Shown here: one piece after another, positions 7,296 through 12,628 of the stretch
How the letters are laid out: every line of letters begins with the position of its first letter
Numbering within the stretch: the stretch's first letter is position 1
From: Faecalibacterium sp.
Lineage (GTDB): Bacteria; Bacillota; Clostridia; Oscillospirales; Ruminococcaceae
Length of the DNA: 13,219 bases
Direction: 5' to 3'
Assembly: GCA_017483235.1 (NCBI GenBank)
Contig: JAFULE010000220.1
Location: 1-13,219, forward strand
Program-made: the position numbers and the translations under genes
Notes under the pieces: generated by a model
Database searches by the model: none
The model's input: the letters and a program-made list of their open reading frames with translations, nothing else
What the model was told of the DNA's origin: nothing

Positions 7296-7583
7296 TCACA
7301 CATGACCCAGCGTCGTTGCCAGCAGCAGCACCGCTGCCGCAACCGCAAGAACAGTGCGCAGGATGTAATACCGTTTTACCCTGCGGAAGGGTTCTTTGGC
7401 TTGCGCCGCCCCCTGCTGCAAGCTCTGCTGCACAGGCAGCTGCGCCTGCATGGCCCGGTAAATGCTGCGGCAATGCTCGCATTCATCCAGATGGCGGCGG
7501 ATCAGCGCTTTGCTTTCCGGCGTGCACAAATCTTCGGCATACAGGGGCAGCAGCTCCTGCACCAGAATGCATTGGTTTTCCAT
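7296..7583 (-). CDS. Truncated ZAS-type (zf-HC2) anti-sigma factor, outer domain lost
   Basis: 95 residues. The N-terminus has the zinc-binding anti-sigma signature: C5, LLPLY at 11-15 and H31-x3-C35-x2-C38. A Q-rich linker follows, then one membrane segment at about 73-92 (ILRTVLAVAAAVLLLATTL). The frame ends three residues later with HV and a stop. Proteins of this class normally continue into an extracytoplasmic sensor domain of 100 or more residues; here that domain is found 332 bases downstream in another gene. The ATG directly abuts the sigma-factor stop (TGAATG), with a GGAGGAGGGG ribosome site inside the sigma gene, which indicates translational coupling. What remains could still bind sigma at the membrane but should have lost the outside signal input. 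Confidence 0.82.
   Translation of the reverse strand: MENQCILVQELLPLYAEDLCTPESKALIRRHLDECEHCRSIYRAMQAQLPVQQSLQQGAAQAKEPFRRVKRYYILRTVLAVAAAVLLLATTLGHV
7306..7312. repeat. Direct repeat CCCAGCG, joint 2 of the inserted segment
   Basis: Matches 6974-6980. On the minus strand it encodes part of TLG at the end of the anti-sigma membrane segment, three codons before the premature stop. Confidence 0.7.
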
Positions 7584-8072
7584 TCAGTTCCCCTCCTCCT
7601 GCAGCCATTGGGCCAGCTTTGTTTTGGCGCGATAGAAATTGACCCGGGCCGCGTTTTCACTTTGCCCCACGATCTGCCCGATCTCGCGGAAGCTGAACCC
7701 TGTCAGCAGCCGCAGCAGCACAATTTCTCGCGCTTCCGGGGCAAGGCGGTGGATACAGCGGTAGATTCTTGCGGCAGCTTCCTTTTGGTCAATCGCCTGT
7801 TCCGGGCCGGGCTGAGCGGCAGGCTGCTGTTCCAGTTCGTCAAGGTCGACCATCTGCCGTACCTTCTGTTTTTTCAGCCAATCATACCATTTGTGCTTTG
7901 CAATCTGGCACAGCCACACCACAAGTTTGCAGCTGCCATCGTAACGATGAATACAGCGCACCGCTTCGAAAAACACTTCCTGTGTCAGTTCTTCGGCCAG
8001 ATCGGCGCGGCGGGTTAGGGTAAAGCAATACCGATAAACCGGCTGGGAGTATTCCCGGTAGATCTGTTCCAT
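7584..8072 (-). CDS. ECF-type RNA polymerase sigma factor
   Basis: 162 residues from the ATG at 8072. Region 2 spans about 5-70: YREYSQPVYRYCFTLTRRAD, AEELTQEVFFEA, then VVWLCQIAKHKWYDWLKKQK. A Q/P-rich linker follows, then region 4 at about 105-157 with the HTH (LTGFSFREIGQIVGQSENAA, followed by RVNFYRAKTKL). Length and two-domain layout are normal for ECF sigma factors. It directs RNA polymerase to its own regulon, commonly including its own operon. GGAG lies 8 bases before this ATG; a GTG three codons upstream (8081) after AAAGGGGG is a possible alternative. The next gene is its cognate anti-sigma factor, now truncated, so control of this sigma may be altered. The exact ECF group is not assigned. 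Confidence 0.92.
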   Translation of the reverse strand: MEQIYREYSQPVYRYCFTLTRRADLAEELTQEVFFEAVRCIHRYDGSCKLVVWLCQIAKHKWYDWLKKQKVRQMVDLDELEQQPAAQPGPEQAIDQKEAAARIYRCIHRLAPEAREIVLLRLLTGFSFREIGQIVGQSENAARVNFYRAKTKLAQWLQEEGN

Positions 8073-8113
8073 TGTATCCACTCCCCCGCCCCCTTTCGAT
8101 CTGCTATACCTGT

Positions 8114-8141
8114 AAATAGAATGAAACCGCCGTTTGTTACA
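8114..8141 (-). promoter_or_regulatory. Possible ECF-type promoter of the sigma/anti-sigma operon
   Basis: TGTAAC (8136-8141, minus strand) resembles the -35 of Firmicutes ECF sigma factors. About 14-16 bases further on is TTCTATTT. The clear -10 of known ECF promoters (such as CGTC) is missing, so this is only a candidate for self-activation. Confidence 0.3.
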
Positions 8142-8161
8142 GCCATCCATCTATTTTTTCA

Positions 8162-8190
8162 AGAATACTGTTTTTGTACATGGATTGCAA
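8162..8190 (-). promoter_or_regulatory. SigA-like promoter upstream of the ECF sigma gene
   Basis: Minus strand: TTGCAA (8185-8190), 17-base spacer, TATTCT (8162-8167); 4 of 6 matches in each box. The -35 directly abuts the terminator stem of the preceding methyltransferase gene. The leader would be about 80 bases. Confidence 0.5.
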
Positions 8191-8232
8191 CAATAAAAGA
8201 ACCGCGTGCCACAGCATGCGGTTCTTTTATTG
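8191..8232. terminator. Long hairpin terminator after the methyltransferase gene
   Basis: A perfect 15-base stem (CAATAAAAGAACCGC at 8191-8205 with GCGGTTCTTTTATTG at 8218-8232), extended inward by three more pairs including one G-T, with a 6-base loop. On the minus strand the 3' arm is T-rich (TTCTTTTATT). It lies 22 bases after the stop at 8255. The sequence is symmetric and could also work in the other direction. Confidence 0.8.
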
Positions 8233-8254
8233 CTGCTATATTGGTCGGTGCAAA

Positions 8255-9046
8255 TCACCCGCCGGTATATTCATACAGCCGATACATCCGTCTGGCAAAG
8301 CTTCCGGCAAACACTTTGCGAAAAACAGCCCGCTCCAGCCCCTGCAGCTGGTCGATCAGATGCGTCGGGGTCATGGGATGCTCCTTTATAAAAGCAAGGC
8401 CTGCTGCGTGGGCCAGTGCTTCCGGCTCATCCATGCCATACACAGTGGTCACCCCCACATCGTTGATGGGATTTTTGTATTTGGACGCCTTGGCGGCAAA
8501 GGTGGTATAGCAGTCCAGCAGCAGGTTCAGCTGTTTAAACCGGCCATTCAGCTGCTGCAAAAGCGCCTGCAGCTGCTGTGGGATAAAATACATGCTTACC
8601 CCTTCCATCACCACTACTGCGCGGTCCGTTTCGGGCAACGCGGCAAGCCAGCCATCGGTACACACATCGGCGCCAACCATGTGGTACTGCTCGGTTTCGG
8701 TATAATACCGCCTGCGTTCTTCAATCACCGCGGGAAAGTCGATGTCAAACCAACGGCAGCCGGCCGGGTAGCCCACACGCTGGATCCGACTGTCCATTCC
8801 GCAGCCGATGTGTAATACCACCGTTTCGGGATTGGCCTGCAGCTGCTGCACAAGCCACTGATCAAACACTGCCGCACGCATCCCCATATAATACGCCAGC
8901 CATTTGGAGGCCGACTTACCGTTCAGTGCAAAGCCTTCGGCTGCCCAGATCTGTTCGGCCTTTGGGTCAGACAGAATTACACCTTTTTTGCTGACAATGG
9001 CTTTGCCATACAAAGGGATGTACAAGGTTTTGTTGACGTTATTCAC
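8255..9046 (-). CDS. Class I SAM-dependent methyltransferase, LCMT/TcmP-like
   Basis: 263 residues from a GTG start at 9046. SAM-binding motif I is VLHIGCGMDSRI (GCGMD at 81-85). The acidic ribose contact is DID at 101-103, in WFDIDFPAVIEERRRYY. MEGVSMYF (147-154) is the family's motif IV-like strand. The pattern VNKTLYIPLYGKA at the N-terminus plus GCGMDSR matches the leucine-carboxyl-methyltransferase fold (PF04072), whose bacterial members include polyketide O-methyltransferases such as TcmP. The true substrate is not known, and protein phosphatase methylation is unlikely in this host. The GTG is chosen because AGGGGGGG stands about 8 bases before it and the conserved domain begins immediately after; the open frame upstream runs through the promoter. 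It is a single-gene unit with its own promoter and terminator, divergent from the macro-domain gene. Confidence 0.85.
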   Translation of the reverse strand: MNNVNKTLYIPLYGKAIVSKKGVILSDPKAEQIWAAEGFALNGKSASKWLAYYMGMRAAVFDQWLVQQLQANPETVVLHIGCGMDSRIQRVGYPAGCRWFDIDFPAVIEERRRYYTETEQYHMVGADVCTDGWLAALPETDRAVVVMEGVSMYFIPQQLQALLQQLNGRFKQLNLLLDCYTTFAAKASKYKNPINDVGVTTVYGMDEPEALAHAAGLAFIKEHPMTPTHLIDQLQGLERAVFRKVFAGSFARRMYRLYEYTGG

Positions 9047-9079
9047 CGCTGCGTCCCCCCCTACAAACGTTTTTTCTTT

Positions 9080-9109
9080 ATTATAGCATACCCGGGGCCG
9101 GTGTGTAAC
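9080..9109 (-). promoter_or_regulatory. Promoter of the methyltransferase gene
   Basis: Minus strand: extended -10 TGC then TATAAT (9080-9085), with GTTACA (9104-9109) 18 bases upstream as the -35 (4 of 6 matches). It lies about 35 bases before the GTG start. Confidence 0.65.
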
Positions 9110-9166
9110 TGCTATAGTCGAAACATTGGCCATTGACCGCACCGCCAAAGCCCCCTGTGCCAGCTC

Positions 9167-9195
9167 TTGGTATTTTTTTCTTTCTATCGTATAAT
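9167..9195 (+). promoter_or_regulatory. SigA-type promoter of the macro-domain gene
   Basis: TTGGTA (9167-9172), 17-base spacer, perfect TATAAT (9190-9195). The leader to the ATG at 9240 is about 38 bases and ends with AAGGCGG 6 bases before the start. Together with the minus-strand promoter at 9080-9109 it makes a divergent pair whose -35 boxes are about 57 bases apart. Confidence 0.7.
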
Positions 9196-9239
9196 GGTGG
9201 CAGATCGGTACCTTTTTTATAACATCAAGGCGGTGAACC

Positions 9240-10313
9240 ATGCCATTTGAAATTGTACGCAATGACATTACGGTCATGCAGGTGGACGCTATCGTAAACC
9301 CTGCCAGCCGCAGCCCTGTGATCGGTTACGGGTGCGATGCAGGCATCCACCAGAAGGCCGGCCCACCGCTGCTGCAGGCACGGCAGAAGCTCGGCTGCAT
9401 TGAGGTGGGGCAGGCCGCTGCAACCCGCGGCTACGGCCTGCCTGCGCGGTATGTTCTGCACGCAGTGGGGCCGGTGTGGCAGGGCGGCAGCCACGGCGAA
9501 GAACAGCTGCTGCGGCAATGCTACGATAACACCCTTGCCCTTGCGCTGCGGCGAGGCTGCCGTTCGGTGGCGTTCCCGCTGCTTGGCGCGGGCAACCACG
9601 GTTTCCCCACCGAAGTGGCAATGCAGATTGCCATTGCAGCCTGCAGCAGCTTTCTGATGCAGCACGAGATGCAGATCTACCTGGTGGTATTCAACCGCAG
9701 TGCCTTTACCCTGTCGGAAAAACTGTTTCATTCGGTAGCCAGCTATATTGACGAGCATTACATTCTGAGCAAAACACTGACAGAGTACAATATCCCCGAA
9801 AAACAGGGCAGCAGCGCCCCCCTGCAGCTGCAGCGCGATATGGAGCGTCGGCGCCTTCTGCGCTATCGGCATAGTCTGGAAGAGATGAGCGTCTGCGAGG
9901 CTATGCCCGCAGCCCCGCCTGCACCGGCAGCCACTGCACCGGCCAAGGACCTGAAAACCCTGCTGGAGCACACCGATGCCGGTTTTTCGGAAACGTTGCT
10001 GCGGCTGATCGACCGCTCCGGAAAGAAGGATTCGGCGATTTACAAAAAAGCCAATGTGGACCGCAAGCTGTTTTCGAAAATCCGCAGCAATCCCGGCTAC
10101 AAGCCGTCGAAATCCACCGCGCTGGCCTTTGCCGTTGCGCTGGAACTGGACCTGGATGAAACGCTGGATCTGATCGGCCGGGCTGGTTACACCCTGACCC
10201 GCAGCAGCAAATTTGACATTATTGTGCAGTTTTTTATCGAAACAAAGCAATACGATATTTATAAGATCAATCTGGCCCTGTTCCAGTTTGACCAGCGGCT
10301 GTTAGGCGAATAA
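9240..10313 (+). CDS. Macro-domain (ADP-ribose-binding) protein with a C-terminal HTH-like helical domain
   Basis: 357 residues. The macro domain covers about 1-165: VDAIVNPAS at 15-23 (in place of the common VNAAN), GYGCDAGIHQKAG at 29-41 as the variant phosphate loop, LPARYVLHAVGPVW at 67-80, and PLLGAGNHGFP at 113-123 as the second ADP-ribose loop. Macro domains bind or hydrolyse ADP-ribose and its esters; activity is not certain given the altered first loop. A charged helix and an A/P-rich linker (about 195-237) lead to residues 245-357. There, RKLFSKIRSNPGYKPSKSTA and LAFAVALELDLDETLDLIGR resemble a Cro/C1-type helical domain. This domain order is familiar to me from Firmicutes, next to VWA genes, but its role is undefined. 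The next gene on the same strand is a VWA protein, 81 bases on. Confidence 0.85.
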   Translation: MPFEIVRNDITVMQVDAIVNPASRSPVIGYGCDAGIHQKAGPPLLQARQKLGCIEVGQAAATRGYGLPARYVLHAVGPVWQGGSHGEEQLLRQCYDNTLALALRRGCRSVAFPLLGAGNHGFPTEVAMQIAIAACSSFLMQHEMQIYLVVFNRSAFTLSEKLFHSVASYIDEHYILSKTLTEYNIPEKQGSSAPLQLQRDMERRRLLRYRHSLEEMSVCEAMPAAPPAPAATAPAKDLKTLLEHTDAGFSETLLRLIDRSGKKDSAIYKKANVDRKLFSKIRSNPGYKPSKSTALAFAVALELDLDETLDLIGRAGYTLTRSSKFDIIVQFFIETKQYDIYKINLALFQFDQRLLGE

Positions 10314-10316
10314 AAT

Positions 10317-10333
10317 GTCGCCTGTCAGGCGAC
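10317..10333. repeat. Short hairpin just after the macro-domain gene
   Basis: GTCGCCT (10317-10323), loop GTC, AGGCGAC (10327-10333). On the plus strand no T run follows, so it is not a clear terminator for the macro gene. On the minus strand it is followed by ATTTTATT, but no gene reads into it from that side. It may serve as an mRNA 3' end or processing structure. Confidence 0.4.
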
Positions 10334-10334
10334 C

Positions 10335-10389
10335 AAAACCTCCTTCGTTTTCGCTATACTGATGGCGTAACAACAACGAAGGAGGTTTT
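10335..10389 (+). promoter_or_regulatory. 15-base inverted repeat that pairs with the VWA gene's ribosome site
   Basis: AAAACCTCCTTCGTT (10335-10349) is the exact reverse complement of AACGAAGGAGGTTTT (10375-10389). The right arm contains GAAGGAGG, the ribosome site of the VWA gene (ATG at 10395). The loop is 25 bases and contains TATACT (10355-10360), a possible -10 box with no good -35. A transcript from the macro gene would include both arms and hide the site; one started in the loop would lack the left arm. The repeat is seen directly, the switching role is inferred. Confidence 0.6.
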
Positions 10390-10394
10390 ACTCT

Positions 10395-11027
10395 ATGACT
10401 GAACTGGTATTTATTCTTGATCGAAGCGGCTCGATGGCAGGGCTTGAGGCAGACACCATTGGTGGATTCAACTCGATGATCGAACGGCAGCGCAAGGAAC
10501 CGGGCGATGCTGTAGTATCCACCGTATTGTTTGACAGCGAGATAACCGTTCTGCACGACCGGCTGCCGCTGCAATACATTGAACCTATGACCGACAACGA
10601 TTATTGTGTACAGGGCTGCACTGCCCTTCTGGATGCGGTGGGCGGCGCCATCCATCACATCGGCAACGTACACAAATACGCCCGCCGCGAGGATGTACCC
10701 GAAAAGACCCTGTTTGTTATTACCACCGACGGCATGGAAAACGCCAGCCGCCGTTACAGCTACAAAGGTGTACAGCAGATGATCGAACGGCAAAAGCAGC
10801 GCTACGGCTGGGAATTTCTGTTTCTGGGCGCCAACATCGACGCTGCCGCTCAGGCAAAACGATTCGGCATTGCCCCCGAACGCGCCGCCAACTACCACAG
10901 CGACAAACAGGGCACCGCACTGAATTTTGAGGTGTTGGGCGAGGTGGTATGCGCCGTGCGGGCAGGCGCCCCCATCGAAAATAATTGGAAAGATCGGATC
11001 GACCGGGATTACAAAAAACGCAGATAA
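10395..11027 (+). CDS. von Willebrand factor A (VWA) domain protein, TerY-like
   Basis: 210 residues, essentially one VWA domain. The metal-ion site (MIDAS) is complete: D9-x-S11-x-S13 in FILDRSGSM, T76 in GCTALLDA and D112 in TTDGMENAS. There is no signal peptide, so it should be cytoplasmic. Small VWA proteins of this kind, TerY among them, are thought to bind partner proteins through Mg2+ in stress or phosphorylation-linked gene sets. No TerD, kinase or PP2C gene is in the window, so TerY is only a resemblance. The ribosome site GAAGGAGG is strong but lies in the arm of an inverted repeat. The preceding macro-domain gene on the same strand is the likely functional partner. Confidence 0.88.
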   Translation: MTELVFILDRSGSMAGLEADTIGGFNSMIERQRKEPGDAVVSTVLFDSEITVLHDRLPLQYIEPMTDNDYCVQGCTALLDAVGGAIHHIGNVHKYARREDVPEKTLFVITTDGMENASRRYSYKGVQQMIERQKQRYGWEFLFLGANIDAAAQAKRFGIAPERAANYHSDKQGTALNFEVLGEVVCAVRAGAPIENNWKDRIDRDYKKRR

Positions 11028-11058
11028 GATCGATCCGCTTCCGGCAAAGATTTTGCAG

Positions 11059-11078
11059 CGGTACAACAGCTTGTACCG
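11059..11078. repeat. Perfect 8-base hairpin after the VWA gene
   Basis: CGGTACAA (11059-11066), loop CAGC, TTGTACCG (11071-11078). No T run follows, so it is probably not the terminator itself; the stronger hairpin at 11095-11139 does that job. Confidence 0.45.
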
Positions 11079-11094
11079 TCACTCTTGCAGCATT

Positions 11095-11139
11095 ATAAAC
11101 AAGAACGCCGCCGACAGCTGTCGGCGGCGTTCTGTTTAT
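11095..11139. terminator. Bidirectional terminator between the convergent VWA and nhaC genes
   Basis: A 32-base perfect palindrome (16 bases each side, 11102-11117 with 11118-11133, core GCCGCCGAC/GTCGGCGGC) is extended outward, past one bulged A, by ATAAAC (11095-11100) pairing with GTTTAT (11134-11139). It sits between the VWA stop at 11027 and the nhaC stop at 11147, and the T-containing outer arms suit termination in both directions. Confidence 0.8.
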
Positions 11140-11146
11140 GCAAAAA

Positions 11147-12478
11147 TCAATCAGCTTTCTTTTTACCGGCACTGAACACGATGTAGATCACCGAGCAGAC
11201 AGCCAGTACATACGGATAGAACAGGCAGGGCAGAATTTCGAAGGCCGAAACCGTGCTGCCCAGGTTCATGGCGGTGGATACTGCGATCAGCATCTGGGCA
11301 CCATACGGGATCACACCCTGGAAAATGCAGGAGAAGGTGTCCAGCAGAGAAGCGGATTCTTTGGGGGTAATGCCATATTCTTCGCTGATCTCTTTGGCAA
11401 TGGGGCCGGCCATAACAATGGCAACGGTATTGTTGGCGGTAGCAACATCCATGGCGCCAACCAGCAGGCCTACACCCAAGCGGCCGCCGATGCGCCCCTT
11501 GAACACACGGCGAATGCCGGCCAGCAGCGCCTCGAAGCCGCCGAATTCGCGGATCAGGCCGCACATGGCCGACACCAGAACGGTGACCATGATGGTTTCG
11601 AACATACCGGAAGCACCCGAGCCCATGTTGCCCAGCATGGTGATGGGGTCCATGGTACCGGTCAGCAGGCTGATCCCAATGCCCGAGAAGATGCCCACCA
11701 GCAGCACCACAAATACATTGATGCCCACAATGCCGCCCACCAGGACCAGAACATACGGAATGAGCAGCAGCAGGTTGTAGGCCGGGGGCTCGATCTGGCT
11801 GACACCGGTGCCATAAGAAAGCACCAGAATCAGTGCCAGCGTGACCAATGCGGCGGGCAGAGCAATTTTAAAGTTTGCGCGGAACTTATCCTGCATTTCG
11901 CAGCCCTGCGAGTTGCAGGCCGCGATGGTGGTGTCGGAAATGAAAGACAGGTTATCGCCGAACATGGCGCCGCCCATCACCGAGCCAATGCACAGCGGCA
12001 GCGAAAAGCCGGATACGTTGGCCACCGCCACCGCAATGGGAACGATCAAGGTGATGGTGCCCACCGAAGTACCCATGGCCACCGAAACAAAGCAGGCAGC
12101 AATAAACAGCACCGCCACAGCCGCCCACGCCGGAGTCACCGACAGCAGGAAGTAGGCCACTGCCTCGGCGCTGTCGCGGCCGGTAACACCAACGAAAACG
12201 CCGGCAGCCAGAAAGATCAGGATCATGGTGATGATGTCCTTGTCGCCCACACTACGGGCCACTACTTCCAGCTTATCGTCAAATTTCAGGGCGCGGTTCT
12301 GCACAAAGGCCACCAGAAGCGACACCAGAAAAACCACCACAATGGGAATTTTGTAAAAGCCCATTTCGATTTTTAAAGCATATTCGAACACAAGGCCCAT
12401 GCCCAGATACAGCACCAGAAACACACCAATGGGCAGCAGCGCAATGGGGTTGCTTTGAATTTTACGTTTTTGGTCCAT
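11147..12478 (-). CDS. nhaC: NhaC-family Na+/H+ antiporter
   Basis: 443 residues with about ten to eleven membrane segments along the whole length, as expected for the family (PF03553). Diagnostic stretches are GTSVGTITLIVPIA at 136-149, GGAMFGDNLSFISDTTIAA at 169-187 (acidic residues D175 and D182 inside the membrane region) and DVATANNTVAIVMAGPIAKE at 344-363. Such proteins exchange Na+ for H+ across the cell membrane for pH and sodium balance. Some relatives instead carry organic acids or amino acids with Na+/H+ exchange (for example malate/lactate), so the substrate is not fully certain. AAGGA lies 9 bases before the ATG at 12478. It is a single-gene unit with its own strong promoter and a terminator shared with the VWA gene. 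Confidence 0.88.
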   Translation of the reverse strand: MDQKRKIQSNPIALLPIGVFLVLYLGMGLVFEYALKIEMGFYKIPIVVVFLVSLLVAFVQNRALKFDDKLEVVARSVGDKDIITMILIFLAAGVFVGVTGRDSAEAVAYFLLSVTPAWAAVAVLFIAACFVSVAMGTSVGTITLIVPIAVAVANVSGFSLPLCIGSVMGGAMFGDNLSFISDTTIAACNSQGCEMQDKFRANFKIALPAALVTLALILVLSYGTGVSQIEPPAYNLLLLIPYVLVLVGGIVGINVFVVLLVGIFSGIGISLLTGTMDPITMLGNMGSGASGMFETIMVTVLVSAMCGLIREFGGFEALLAGIRRVFKGRIGGRLGVGLLVGAMDVATANNTVAIVMAGPIAKEISEEYGITPKESASLLDTFSCIFQGVIPYGAQMLIAVSTAMNLGSTVSAFEILPCLFYPYVLAVCSVIYIVFSAGKKKAD

Positions 12479-12514
12479 AATTCGCCATCCTTCGTAGTAA
12501 AATGCATCTTTTCT

Positions 12515-12543
12515 ATTTTAGAGGGGATTGCATGTTCTGTCAA
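12515..12543 (-). promoter_or_regulatory. Strong SigA-type promoter of nhaC
   Basis: Minus strand: consensus -35 TTGACA (12538-12543), 17-base spacer, -10 TAAAAT (12515-12520, 5 of 6 matches). It is the best-matching promoter in the window, with a leader of about 30 bases before the ATG. Confidence 0.85.
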
Positions 12544-12587
12544 TCAAAATCGAGCAAATAATTGCAAACAAACCAATGCGTGCTGCA

Positions 12588-12625
12588 AAAAGCGCGCGAA
12601 AGCAGGGCCGCCTTCGCGCGCTTTT
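12588..12625 (-). terminator. Rho-independent terminator after the alpha-galactosidase gene
   Basis: A perfect 13-base stem (AAAAGCGCGCGAA at 12588-12600 with TTCGCGCGCTTTT at 12613-12625) and a 12-base loop; on the minus strand it ends in a T run. It begins a few bases after the stop at 12629 and separates that gene from nhaC. Confidence 0.85.
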
Positions 12626-12628
12626 ATT

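Larger units (their letters stand above)
6974..7305 (-). other. 332-base segment inserted into the anti-sigma gene: 5' end of an rpiR-family gene with its promoter
   Basis: Comparing the two joints, codon CTG-GG(T) of the anti-sigma gene (7305-7310) and codon CTG-GG(C) of the RpiR fragment (6973-6978) are exactly 332 bases apart and in the same relative reading phase. Removing 332 bases on paper gives one frame of 249 residues: 93 from the zinc-binding/membrane part and 156 from the chimera. The segment holds, in the minus direction, about 60 bases of leader, a palindrome, a SigA-like promoter, a ribosome site and the first 63 codons of an rpiR-family gene. There is no transposase and no terminal inverted repeat. 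The likeliest route is illegitimate recombination at the shared 7 bases rather than a classical transposon. Confidence 0.7.

Noticed and set aside
6981..7305. Insertion sequence or MITE
   Set aside because: A 7-base flanking repeat could be a target-site duplication, but the ends have no inverted repeats, there is no transposase, and one copy of the repeat lies within the RpiR coding sequence itself. Micro-homology recombination fits better.
6502..7482. Longer start for the chimeric regulator, up to 326 residues
   Set aside because: The extra residues cross the promoter and overlap the anti-sigma gene; the ribosome site and the RpiR family start both point to the ATG at 7161.
9225..10250. 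Minus-strand open frame of 341 codons over the macro-domain gene
   Set aside because: Codon-aligned antisense shadow; the plus strand has the promoter, ribosome site and domain motifs.
11138..12376. Plus-strand open frame of 412 codons over nhaC, very rich in H, Q, N and G
   Set aside because: The odd composition is what an aligned antisense of a hydrophobic membrane protein gives; it is not a repeat protein.
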